A DNA stretch of 64,000 nucleotides from Pogostemon cablin (Eukaryota > Streptophyta > Magnoliopsida > Lamiales > Lamiaceae). Position 1 is the first letter of the stretch, and every line of letters begins with the position of its first letter. A program made the position numbers and the translations under genes. The stretch lies in contig CM043013.1 in the NCBI GenBank assembly GCA_023678885.1, positions 18,446,791-18,510,790 on the forward strand, written 5' to 3'. The notes under the pieces are model-generated. The model saw only the letters and a program-made list of their open reading frames with translations. It was not told where the DNA came from and ran no database searches. Shown here piece after piece: positions 35,225 to 46,278 of the stretch.

Positions 35225-35433
35225 GGTTCCGTTCTTCTGTTACATTTTGGTGTTACATCTCCTGTTGCGTATCATTAGATGATCGACATATATCATATAA
35301 TAAAACATATACCCTAAAAGGAAAGCTTAAACCCCAGGGGCAATGGTTTAGATTTTATTCCTCTCACACGTGTCACTCATCTAACGCATATAACAGGAAA
35401 TGTAACACCAAATGTAACAGAACATCCAAGGTG
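35225..35433 (+). mobile_element. TGTTACAT-ended MITE, copy 2
   Basis: GTTCTTCTGTTACATTTTGG on the left and AATGTAACAGAACATCC on the right; about 205 bp, same orientation as copy 1, with the shared interior TGTCACTCATCTAACGC near 35375. Confidence 0.78.
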
Positions 35434-35889
35434 CACATATATGGATATATTGTTAAATTTTATATTTTATATTATCTAATTCCTTCGTTAACATTTTCAT
35501 TTGGTTTTGCATGTAAATTAAAAGAGTATAATATTTTAATGAGTAATGATCATTGAAAGATGAGTAATATTTAATGTGTATTAGTGGATAGTTGTAATGA
35601 TGTGTGAGCTCCATGTATAATACTAATTAATTGTTTTGTATGGATTTCACTTGACAAAAAGACTAATATAACTTTAATTTGGAACAAACCAAAATGAAAA
35701 AACGTAAATCTAGCATAGGATAAAAGGAATCTTATTATACGGGTTAAATGCTCTCACTTGTATGTTAAGGTTGAAATCCTTCTTTTAAAATATAGATTTT
35801 GTCTCAATAAGAAAAGTACCAATAAAATGTAATAGGAGATGTCACCATTTTTTTGCACAACTCTCTTCAATATGGAGTAATAAATAGTA
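35434..35889. other. AT-rich non-coding region
   Basis: No gene. 35479-35734 may be a strongly decayed Stowaway-like MITE (ATTCCTTCGTTAAC ... TAAAAGGAATC). Confidence 0.35.
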
Positions 35890-36186
35890 CTCCCTCCGTC
35901 CCAGGAATACATTTATATATTTTGTGGCATGGAATTTAAGAAAAGTAACTTTTTGTTGTAGTGATGTAAGAAAGAGATGAGGTATTTTGGGTAATTGAAT
36001 AGAATAAAATGTATAATATAGTTGACTTTGAATAGATTGTGTGTAGAAAGGAGATGACATTTTTGTAATATTGTAGTATTATAAGGTTATTGATATTGTG
36101 TATTGTTTCTATTTTTAGGGTGTAATAGTATTCTTGGGACAGACCAAAATGAAAAATGTGAATATATTCATGGGACGGATGGAGTG
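35890..36186. mobile_element. Stowaway-like MITE
   Basis: Left end CTCCCTCCGTCCCAGGAATA, right end TCATGGGACGGATGGAG. TA precedes it at 35888-35889, and TA follows two bases after the right end. The interior repeats TTGGGACAGACCAAAATG. Confidence 0.8.
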
Positions 36187-36691
36187 TAAAATAATTATTC
36201 CCTGTGCAAAGATTAAGAAATGGCATCTTTTTGGAAATTAAAAAAATATTTATAAGGGGCAATGTAAGATTAACGATAGATATTTTAGGCGGCTATTGAC
36301 ACCTGAGTTTTTGCGGAAGATAACTGATTTGTAGACAAAATAACATATGAAATTTCATTAATATTCTCTTACATTCTTTTAAATCCCAATCTATTAATTA
36401 TATATCAAAATAAATATTTTACTTTGTACGCTCATTCCAAAAACACGTTAAAATCACACACTCACACATAACACCATAAACACATACTCAGACACACACT
36501 AATAAATTGAAGCACAACATAAACAAAAGTTAAGAGAAGAAGAAGAAGGGAGAAGTTTTGTAAGTAAAATCCAAACATTAACTAAACTCAAAATATGAAA
36601 CTCAATGTGAGAGCCAAATAAATTATAAAAATAAGTGATTTCATACTAATATTATTTCTTGAATTCCTTAAAATCTTATTTTTAGGATATA

Positions 36692-36955
36692 CTCCCTCCG
36701 TCCCATAAAAATTGTGACATTTTCCTTTTTGGGTTGTCTCACAAAAATTGTCACATTTCCTTTTTAGGTACATGGGACCCACACAAAAATAATTAATATA
36801 TTCACATGGGCTCACACACACCTAACACACACAACTAATACAACAATTGAATATATATTAAAATATTATATTTTCAACCCGCTATCCATTAAATTATTAT
36901 ACTCCTTAATCTCTGTGCCCAAGAAAATGTTATATCTTTAATGGGACGGAGGGAG
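36692..36955. mobile_element. Stowaway MITE nested in the foldback left arm
   Basis: Ends CTCCCTCCGTCCCATAAAAA and AATGGGACGGAGGGAG are near-perfect inverts between TA duplications (36690-36691, 36956-36957). The corresponding point of the right arm (near 38665) has no insertion, which dates the MITE after formation of the foldback element. Confidence 0.88.
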
Positions 36956-37130
36956 TAATAGTTAGTTTTTGTCTGTTACTGTAAAATTGTTAATGGGTTA
37001 GTGAAATTACGAATTAATTTTAAATTTAAGAAAAGATAGAACTATGAATTCAAATTTTATGTGTTTGGGGTTTAGAAAATTCGACATCTCAATTTTCATA
37101 ATTGGTTTGCCAAAATTTTGTAAGAATTTC

Positions 37131-38341
37131 TATTGGCGTTTGGATCTTTTGATTAATATGAACCATTAGAGTTCCATGCAATTATATAGGAAATGAAGCA
37201 TAATATAGAATTGAATTACCTTTCACCAGGGTTTGTTGATGAAGAAGTCGAACAGCACGAACAAACGACCTTCCAATCTTCTGTTGTATTCCTAAGCCGC
37301 GTCTTGACGTTATGTGGGCAATGATCTTTAAAACAATCTCAATCTGCATTCCTTCCTTCCTTCACACAGTTTTTGGCGTGTAATACTAGGGTTTCGAACT
37401 GCTGAGATTGGCTATTTATGGGCTACAATAGGGACAAGGAGGAGAAATTAAGGTTGGGTCTCCCATTGGGCTTAAGTGTCCAAGTTTAGCCCAAAACTTA
37501 TACTTAAGTCCAATAATAATAAATCAGTCAATTAAAGAATTATTATTGCATTGCCACCTTAATCTCAAATTACGTTATGGGTCACTTCTTATTATGAGCC
37601 CGTTAATCTCCCCGTGTTTAAGATATTCAATGTCCACTAATTAATCAAGTTACTGACAACTCAATTAATTAATCTCTTTATCGATTAGTACCACTCAACC
37701 TTATTATCATGTCGGATCAAATCCACCTGCAGGGTTTACATGATAATCATTATGAGCTCCTCAAGGGGACATCATCAACCAATTCTGTTAAGACATGGAT
37801 TCCTTCTACAATCAACAGCACACCATAGAGATAATACTATCTCCCAACTCACCGGGCATATTGATTTACAATTAAATCTCACTCATTGATGAATCAAAGA
37901 AATAAATACTGACTTACGTGTCGAGGTTATTGTATAGGGATTAAGAGTACGAACATCCATAATAACTGAGATCTAGTTCTCGTATGTAGTCAGTATAAAT
38001 CGAAAGATCTCACGCGGTCCTGCTCAATACACACAAAGTGCACTAGTGTAATTTTATAGTCAAGACAGGCTAATACCAAATCACACTACAACCATCTTGA
38101 TAGATAGTTCCCGTCTATCTCGGTTGTGAGCATCTGTTTATACTTTATAAGGAGCCGATAATATGATCTTCCGTGTTATGCCGCACACCACATTATCTAC
38201 AGTATAAAGTAAATGGACTTTTGCAATAACATATAAACAATATATAATATATAAAACGTTGATCACATGATTCTCATTTCAAATATAGTCAAAACATTGT
38301 TCATACAAAAAGTTAGACTTTTAGTATACAATATTCCAACA
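37131..38341 (-). mobile_element. Copia solo LTR with ATTTC target duplication
   Basis: 1211 bp, minus strand, from TGTTGGAATATTGTATACTA (complement of the right end) to CGCCAATA (left end, a mutated CCAACA). ATTTC flanks it at 37126-37130 and 38342-38346, so this is one insertion whose internal region was lost by LTR-LTR recombination. It lies within the foldback element. Confidence 0.93.
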
Positions 38342-39085
38342 ATTTCAGCCAGAGGTGGATGAATTTTTTATCAAAATTAAATCACCAGTGGTCGAAAATT
38401 TGAAAATTTTCAACAAGTGCAAAATTTTGAAGATTTTTCAATAGGGTGTGACTGAATTTTGATAAAAATTTTATCAATCCTTGGTCGAAATTCTTACAAA
38501 ATTTTGGCAAACCAGTTATGAAAATTGAGATGTCGAATTTTCAAAACCCAAACATATAAAATTTTAATTCATGGTTCTACCTTTTCTTAATTTTAAAATT
38601 CATTCGTAATTTCACTTACCCATTAGCAATTTTACAGTATAATACAAAAAACTAACTAGTATACCCTAAAATAAGATTTTAAGAAATTCAAGAAAAAATA
38701 TTAATATGAAATCACTTATTTTTTTATAATTTATTTAGCTCTCTCATTGAGTGTCATATTTTGAGTTTAATTAATGTTTGGATTTTGCTTCGAAAACTTC
38801 TCACTTCTTCTTCTCTTTACTTTTTTTTATGCTTTGTTTTAATTTGTTAGTGTGTGTTTGAGTTGTGTTTTTGGTGTTATTTGTGAGTGTGTGATTTTAA
38901 TGTGTATTATTGGTGTGCATGTACAACGCAAAATATTTATTTTGATATGTAATAAATAGATTGATACTTAAAAGAATGTATATGTGGATATTAATGGAAT
39001 TTCACATGCTTTTTGTTTACAAATTAGGTGCCTTCAACGAAAACGTGGATTTCAATAGTGCTGCCCGAAAAAATAATAGCTAAAA

Positions 39086-39358
39086 TTACTATTCCTTCGT
39101 CTTCATATTTACAATACACATATAAATACGAAAAAAATACTTTTTGAGGATACTTTGATATTTTTAGATAATAAATAAATTGTAAAGTATATATTATCAA
39201 TGGAAAGAAGGAATGACATTAATTTTAAAATTAAAGTGTGTTGTGGGGATGATAGTTAAGTGTTTATTTTTATTTTTTATTATTATTTTTTTTATAGAAG
39301 TATGAAGTCGATATTGTAATGGACTAAAATGGAAAGTGTGATTTAAAGTTAAGAATGA
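39086..39358. mobile_element. Decayed Stowaway-like MITE
   Basis: Left end TACTATTCCTTCGTCTTCAT and right end AAGAATGAGGGGA resemble degenerate MITE ends. Weak call, supported mainly by the interior TGGACTAAAATGGAAAGTGT phrase. Confidence 0.4.
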
Positions 39359-39365
39359 GGGGATC

Positions 39366-39561
39366 TTGGATGTCCTGTTATATTTTGGTGTTACATCTTC
39401 TGTTACACGCGTTAGATGAGTGACATGTATGCAGAGAGGAAAATCTCAATCTTTCCCCTTAGGGTTGATTGTTAGAGTATAGATTGATTTATCTTATGGG
39501 TCAATCATCCAACGGTTTGTAACAGGAGATGTAACACCAAAATATAACAGGAGATCCGAAC
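39366..39561 (-). mobile_element. TGTTACAT-ended MITE, copy 3
   Basis: TTGGATGTCCTGTTATATTT on the left and AATATAACAGGAGATCC on the right. The interior is the reverse complement of copy 1 (CCTTAGGGTTGATTGTTAGA here; the inverse at 33867-33890). Confidence 0.8.
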
Positions 39562-39851
39562 CAGACTGAGGGAGTATTAGAATTTGAATTAATAAAATAA
39601 AAAGGGTTAGTAGTATTTTATACTGTTAAAATAATATTTTTATTTTGACAAAAACTAGTGTGTGACGAATAAGAAAGTGTTAACATTTTATTGAAAAATA
39701 ATAATGGTGTAGTGAATTATTTGAAGAACAATTTATAGTATAAAAAGGTTATAACACTTTAAAAGAAAAGTTATAACATTTTTAATAAAAAATTAACTAA
39801 TTATAAAAATATAAAATATTCTAACAGGGAAACGATCTCACACAAGTGTGA

Positions 39852-40135
39852 TCCTTTTATTTTTTGTGAATATATGCTTTTTACATTCTATATCAAATAA
39901 TTTTTTTATTTATTTATTTTTTCTTCATACAACATTAGAATGGAGTGTAAAAAAAAATTGAACATACAATATATAATAACAAACACAAGTATTTCCTTTT
40001 ATTTTTTGTGAATATATGCTTTTTACATTCTATATCAAATAATTTTTTTATTTATTTATTTTTTCTTCATACAACATTAGAATGGAGTGTAAAAAAAAAT
40101 TGAACATACAATATATAATAACAAACACAAGTATT
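39852..40135. repeat. Perfect 142-bp tandem duplication
   Basis: Units 39852-39993 and 39994-40135 are identical as far as I can read, including homopolymer lengths (T7, A9). They start TCCTTTTATTTTTTGTGAAT. It is either very recent or an assembly artefact. Confidence 0.92.
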
Positions 40136-40377
40136 TTGTAAGGACTTACATATGTGAAACAGTTTATGTGACGTGTCGATCTATTATTAAAGTATAATTA
40201 CCATATAACTAAAGTGTGTTATTAGCCTAAAACTTGGGTGCCCTCAAATTAGCCTAAAACTTGTGTGCTCTAAAATTCTGTATTTTTCAAAAGTTATATC
40301 CTTTAATATTAAATTATATAATAATCAAACTTTATTAATTGGTCAAGAAACAAAAATATCAAGGGCAGCTGCTTATA

Positions 40378-41715
40378 GGGGTGTGCATCGGTGCAAAATC
40401 GAACCGAATCAAACCAAATTATGAAAACCGATCGAACACCGAAATTTTAAAAAATATAAAATTGAACCAACACTGAATTAGTGGAACTGCCGAACTAAAC
40501 CAAATTGAAAATATCGGTTCGGTTTGTTTTGAAAACCGATATAATTGAATTTACTGAAAAAAAATATTAAAAGAAAATGGTATTTCTAAAAAAATCTCAT
40601 TCACTTTGGTTCTATTCAATCTTCAGACTTACTGTGTGCCAAAAAATCATCAATAAATCATTCACAAAAGACAACTGGGGAGCTACATTATACCACTTGA
40701 CAATTATAGACACTTGAAATTCTAAGCACTAGATCAACAAGAGCCAATTGAATAATATCATGCAAGGGAAAGATCTACAAAGAACAGCATAAAAAGTTGT
40801 TCATAAAATACTGAACCACCGAGCACACCAAGATCCAATCTATCACACTCTAAAAGAAAATAAAAATAATCTATCCACAAGAAACTCGAATACATAACTT
40901 TAATTTCAGTGTGAGGCATCGCAACAGCACGGTCTATTTCAATATTTCAACTTCATAAGCTACGCATCTTGAAACTCTAAATCTAAAATTAAACCATTAA
41001 ATATCCCCAAAATCAACAAAACAAAGTTGACTCGTTGTGTTCACCCTAGAATAAAACTCTCAAAGTTTCGAAATAATTTGTGTTAGAATTACCTTATTAG
41101 ATTCTTCTCGTCCTCTACTTCCCCAGTCGAATTGCTATCTTCAAACATAGAATTAGATGAACAAGGGAGATCTTGGACTGAGATATCCTCTCTGGATTCA
41201 TCGGAGGCAGCCTCGGTCATTTTCTCACGGAGGAAGGCGCCGCCGCGGCCCTTGACGAGGTCGAGATTGGGGTCCACCTCATCAGCACCGTCGATGGCAA
41301 GGTCGATGTGGGGGTGGGCTTGGAGGGTGGAGAGGGGTATGCCGAGGGCAGCGGCCTGTTCCTAGCTTGGATCTGGGAATGCCCATGATGTTGGTGAATT
41401 CGCCAGATTTGAGGAGGGCGCCGAGCTTTAGGCTGGGTAGGGGTGGTGGCGATTGAAGTCCGGTGGCAAGGAGACTAGCTGGGGCTGGGTGGGGATGGGC
41501 TTTGAGAGAAATGAAATTAGAGTAGGGATGAAATTAGGATTTAGGTTTCCTATTTATATACATCCAAATCTGTTCGGTTTATCTGTTTTCCATAGGCCTA
41601 AATTGAAATCGAACCAAAAATTTGATTTTTTATTTTTTGAAAATCAAAACTGAATCGATTTTTCAAAAATCGAACCGAATTGGGTGGTTATGTTTAGTTC
41701 GATCTGTTAATTCTA
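40378..41715. mobile_element. Candidate DNA transposon carrying a gene fragment
   Basis: Left end region (40378-40532) and right end region (41565-41715) are both rich in CGGTTCGGTTT/AAATCGAACCGAA words, as in subterminal regions of hAT-like plant elements starting GGGTGTGCA. Between them lies non-coding DNA and a minus-strand fragment related to ribose-5-phosphate isomerase. Exact ends and target duplication were not resolved, so the call rests on the symmetric word content. Confidence 0.5.
41195..41445 (-). pseudogene. Ribose-5-phosphate isomerase gene fragment
   Basis: On the minus strand: LGALLKSGEFTNIMGIPRSK, then after a frameshift near 41362 EQAAALGIPLSTL-like sequence, then HIDLAIDGADEVDPNLDLVK and GRGGAFLREKMTEAASDE. 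These are the central conserved blocks of plant RPI (RpiA type), including the DGADE and KGRGG active-site motifs. The enzyme interconverts ribose-5-phosphate and ribulose-5-phosphate. About 80 of some 280 residues remain; after ASDE the sequence is unrelated. GC content is well above the flanks. It is a captured or retroposed piece and cannot make an enzyme. Confidence 0.85.
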
Positions 41716-43560
41716 TTTTTGTCATAATCTGCTCTCTCTTAGCTGCTTCAACTACTGAATCCATCTACTAGTAATTGTCTTTTAAACTTTACACTTGAAT
41801 AATATTTTTGCAGTTCAGCATTTATTAATTATTATCTTCCCATTGATTCTCAGATTTATTATAATGCTTCTTGGGGAGGGAGAAGCGGATTTTCTCTCTC
41901 TATTTTTTCCCCCCTTCCCGTAAGCTTTACCCTAAATTGGCCGCCGTCAATTATACAAGAGTTTCTTCCTATGACTTTCACAAAAGGATCACCATCTCCG
42001 ACCTCCAGCGCCAAATCCAGTTGATGATTGCCCTTATTCCAGATACGTTCCCCTGCCTAGGCAGTCGCGCTACCTCCTACTGCCTTGGGCATCCTTTTCC
42101 TTTTCTCTGTCGGTCCACCTCTCAATGTCAACAAAACTTCCACGACCCCTTTTCCGCTATCTAGGCCGGTCCCTGTTCCGATATGGCGGCTACTCAAGTG
42201 AAAACAGCCGTCTAAGACTCCACATCCGTCTCTCCCAGTTTCATGGCCGTCGTTTGCCCGATGCTTGACATCGCCTTGAGATTTTCTCTGGCCTTTAGCG
42301 GTATTGGGGTTTTTGTAGCCATTCAGCCTTTCAAGCCACGACGGTTTCCAACAAGGGCTCTTTGTTCCCCTGTTACTCAGCCGCTATGCTGCTCTGCGAA
42401 CGCCACGCTCAATTCATCCAGGGCCCTGTGGATTCACTTTTCAAGATGTTGCCGCCGTTCGATTCTGTATATTTCTCCCCTGTTGTGCATCTAATTCAGA
42501 TCGTGAATGCATTTTCGCCATCGCTGACGCGATTCTCCCCTCTCCCCAGTTCCGAATGGGCCACTGTCCTGCTCGCTTAATTTTATGGCCCTAACGAGAC
42601 TAACTGTTCCTGGGCTCCGACCCATTTTCTATCTGCCCAATCTGTTTGCTTAATAGACAGATGTTGATGGGATGCTTGCTGATGCTTTTGATTTCCGTGG
42701 CTGCTCCCGACGCTCAGTCGCCGTCATCCATCTTTGCTGCCTAGTGCAGCCCTTCCGCCATCGTGTCTAATAGGAGTAGCGGCTGTTCCGCTCAACTCTT
42801 CAATGGCGTGAGACTTCCCTTCCAGATGGAAAGAGTCGCGAATCCCCAGCCCCGTGTGAACTCCATCCGGGGCTGTTGACTGAATTCCCTCGGTCCTTCA
42901 TCATCAATTTACTTGATGTTCATACTTCTGCAGCATCTGTACTCTCAACTTATCTATGCGTTTCCATTGGTGCGCGATCTTTCGCGATTTGCAGAATCTG
43001 GCGTTTGTCCTGTTCCGGTAAGTGGTGCTGCTGCAAGGCAATTAGATTATGAACAGGTTTCTTCTCTTAATGACAGCCGGAATTAGAGCTTGTTTGGTTT
43101 ACTGTTCTATGTCACCGGCTTTCCTATGCTTTTAGCATTTTTCTCTCTGATGAGACAGCTTTTGCTTTTGATGATACCCTATGTTTGCTGCTCATATCTT
43201 ATGTAAATGACTCTTTGATGGCTTATGTCCAATGTGTTGATGTAAGGAGTCTGCTTGTTTTGATCTTGGGCTTTTATGATTTGTTTGCTATGGATATGAG
43301 CGAGCCCTTGCTCACCTTTGCATATGGTCTGATTTTCACATTGTGGTGTTGTGATTGATTATTATACATGGATCAGCTGGTGTGGATCATTGCTCCATGC
43401 TTTAATTTGTTTGGTTCATCTTCTAAGTCCAGCTGCATAACATAACAAGATCTATATAGCGTAGGCTGGTTTCGTTTTACAAGGTCGTCTGTTTGACCTT
43501 TTCTTTTATTATGGCCACCTGTTAGGTCCAATTTTAGCCCTGTTTGGCTCCTCAAATGAT
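41716..43560. other. Unrecognised GC-richer segment
   Basis: From about 41870 to 43080 the DNA is unusually C/T- and GC-rich and has several open frames (41871-42164, 42243-42494) whose products (for example SDLQRQIQLMIALIPDTFP) I do not recognise. The transition back to AT-rich DNA after 43200 is gradual. It could be a decayed LINE 5' region, captured genic DNA or an LTR-element interior. Confidence 0.35.
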
Positions 43561-44328
43561 CATTTCATTGATCATCTTTGCATTTTCTTTTCTGCTCCCC
43601 TTTTCATTTTCTTTTTATAAAATGCGACTTATTAGCCTATGCAGTGCTTTACCGTTATCATAAATCAATAGTATTTGACAAATTTTGCCTTTTAATCAAC
43701 AACTTTTGAGGATAGTTAGATGTTATTTTTTCTTAATAAATTAGTTTTTGAAATGTACATATCGCATATATGTCATATTTTGTAATATGATTTTTTTGTG
43801 GTTTTCTTTTTCTATTTTTTTATTCCAAAAATCTTAAATTTCAACGTAATCTTCTATATTATTAAAGTAAAATAGATTTCTGTAAATATAATTTAAATTG
43901 TGGGTTGTAAACATTTGATTAATTTAACATTTATAAAAGATTTAAAAATGTGAGGTGTTAATATTGGTTAATTTAATATGACAATTTATTGTATGGACCT
44001 GGGTGCACAAAATTAATTTTGTACACCACCTAAATTTTAGACTTGAAGTATGTAAGAGAGAATGATCCAATTTATGTCATTTTTTCTGGTTCTTTTTCAA
44101 TGTTAGTCTCTCTCTTCTCCCTTTCTCTCAAACTAGATTATTTCTTCTCTGATTATTTTTCAATCCATCATGATTTTTCTCCAATTTATGGATTGTTCTT
44201 TGATCGGAGTTATTTTTACCTAGATTTTAGTGTTCTTTTATATGTGTTTTTGTATAGTTTTATCCGTTTTATGTTGCATTTGGTAGTGTTTTATATTCAT
44301 ATAGAGATATATTCTTGGAAATGATAAA
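43561..44328. other. AT-rich region
   Basis: No gene recognised. A 93-codon T-rich frame at 44043-44324 is probably spurious. TGCACAAAATTAATTTTGTACA near 44003 is a 22-base near-palindrome. Confidence 0.4.
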
Positions 44329-45807
44329 TGTGTGAAAATGAGCTTAAATATGTTTGAAACAGGTAAAAAATAGAGCAAAATAGAGTCGGGTGCCGAAACG
44401 GGAGAAAACAGGAAGTTGGGGTACAAACTCGTGTTGAGTCCTGCTGCACGGCTCGATGTCGAGTTGGTGCAAAAGATCGACTATACACATATGCAACTTG
44501 AACATGGTCTCCCCTGTTGCATGAGCTTGGAGCTCGAGTCGAGCTCTGCTAGCTTTGCGCCGTGAACTGCTAAAAAACCAGATGCTTCTTGCGTTGAGTG
44601 TCGCACTCGAGTTGAGCGCGGTCAATTTTGGGAAATTAAAATAGCGGGATTACTAGAAGATTCTAGGCCTATAAATACAGGATTAATGCTGATTTTATGG
44701 GGTGAATTCATTTTGGGAATAGTTACACCTATTTCACACCTTAGAACACAAACACATCCTCTTCATCTCATTCTTTGATGCACTCCTCATTTCTACTACA
44801 TTCATCCATCAATTCCATTTGAATTCCACACATTCCTCATACGTCCATCATTTCACTCCAATTTGAGAAGAAGATTTACACTTGTTGAAGAAATTGACAT
44901 GATCAAGGGAGAAGAAGCACTTATTCAAAGGGAAGCAACTCAACTTTATTTTGTTAATTCTCTTCTATTCTGGCTCACATAGAGTAAGCCTTGTATTGTA
45001 ATGTTTTGAAAATGATTGTAATATGCTAGACCTCTTGTGAGGCTAGCAATATGATTGGATAGGAATTCTAGGTCTGTGCACTCTAAGTGTTTGATGAAAT
45101 GATTGAATTGAATTACTTTCTATTATGAATGCATATTCTCATCTTATATTATTACTTGTGTGGTCATATAATCATTGCATGTGAAATAGAGGTAAGACCT
45201 TAATTGTATATTATGATTATATGATTGAATCATTGATGGCATGAGATGATTCTATTAGTATGAATTGAGATTGAAATACATTCAATGCATGCTTAGAACC
45301 TCATAGTATAACATGAGACTTAAATCTTGTGATAGGACCTTTCTATGGACTCTAGTATCTTCTAAGGGAATGGGAATATGGTAAGACTCTCTTAAATAGT
45401 GTTTTGGGTTGGCTTAGGCGTTAAGTACCTACATTTATATGTTGCTTGGAAGATAGAGCATATAGTGTTTATAGTGAGAGCCTATAGTGATCAATACATG
45501 ACCTTCATCATTACTTTAGTGTGTGACCTAAAAGACCTTACCATGATGTTGTTAGCTTTGCTGCTTCTCTTATTTTTCTACATTCACCCATTCCATATAT
45601 CTTGTTACTTTACTCTTTGTTTATTAGTTTCTTTACTTGTTCCTTATAGTTGATAATTGATAACATAATTCAATCTTTCATTATCGACTTCGTCCTTCTA
45701 GAGCAAGCACTTCTTGAATACAGGTACCCATACCTTTGTCCCATTGGGTTCGATATTTTATTACTTGGTCAAGGGCATTACTACACGGTAGAGTACACTT
45801 GCTCTTC
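44329..45807 (+). mobile_element. Gypsy-type solo LTR, family E
   Basis: Starts TGTGTGAAAATGAGC and ends TTGCTCTTC(A). ATAAA occurs at 44324-44328 and 45808-45812; whether the last A of the LTR overlaps the duplication is unclear. A TATA box (CTATAAATACAG, 44669-44680) and the 3' signature GGGTTCGATATTTTATTACT near 45748 support an LTR. No primer site or internal region follows. Confidence 0.7.
44670..44676 (+). promoter_or_regulatory. LTR TATA box
   Basis: TATAAAT within GGCCTATAAATACAGG, about 340 bases into the LTR; the core promoter of the retroelement. Confidence 0.6.
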
Positions 45808-45812
45808 ATAAA

Positions 45813-46278
45813 GAAAATACCGATAATTCTTTCTCTGTTGTCTCACGCATCGTGAATCTTCTCTGAATTCATTGATTTATTCTTTGAATGTTCTTTGGCG
45901 TACATAACATAAACCATGACTTTTTCCTAATTCATCCGCTGATTTTTCCCTGAATCGTCCACTGATTCTTCTCTAATTCATTAGACGATTCTTCTCCAAC
46001 TTAAGTATTCTCAAATTTGGAAGAAATTATGGTACACGATTTGAAATTATTCGTAAGTTTTTTGATAACTTTCACAATTATGTGTTTTTATTCATGGCAT
46101 TTGTATGTTTCAATTTTTTTAGGGCTTGTGGTATTTTTGTTGTTCTTATATCATTGAAGAACAATTATACGTAATTCAATGTTCCAATACCATAGAGAAA
46201 ACAATTTACCAACAATGCATCTTTATTTATTTAGAGACAACAATTAACTCTCTCTATATATTCTTATGCTTGTGTTAG
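45813..46278. other. Non-coding spacer
   Basis: Contains four loose repeats of (C)TGATT(T/C)TTC(C/T)CTGAATTC/CTAATTCAT at 45860-46010; no gene. Confidence 0.4.

Larger units (their letters stand above)
36280..39062. mobile_element. Foldback/MULE-like element with two nested insertions
   Basis: The left arm (about 36280-37130) and right arm (about 38485-39062) are inverted repeats of roughly 550 bp of original sequence. For example GAAATTTCATTAATATTCTC on the left matches the complement of the right-end AATATTAATGGAATTTCACATG-like segment, and AACATTAACTAAACTCAAAA matches near 38763. Ends are about GGCGGCTATTGAC and (complement) GGGCAGCACTATTGA. A Stowaway MITE sits in the left arm and a copia solo LTR near the centre. 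No coding sequence; target duplication unclear. Confidence 0.72.

Noticed and set aside
41132..41365. 77-codon plus-strand frame
   Set aside because: It is antisense to the ribose-5-phosphate isomerase fragment.
44043..44324. 93-codon frame as a membrane protein gene
   Set aside because: The phenylalanine/serine-rich product results from T-rich low-complexity DNA; no family match or gene signals.
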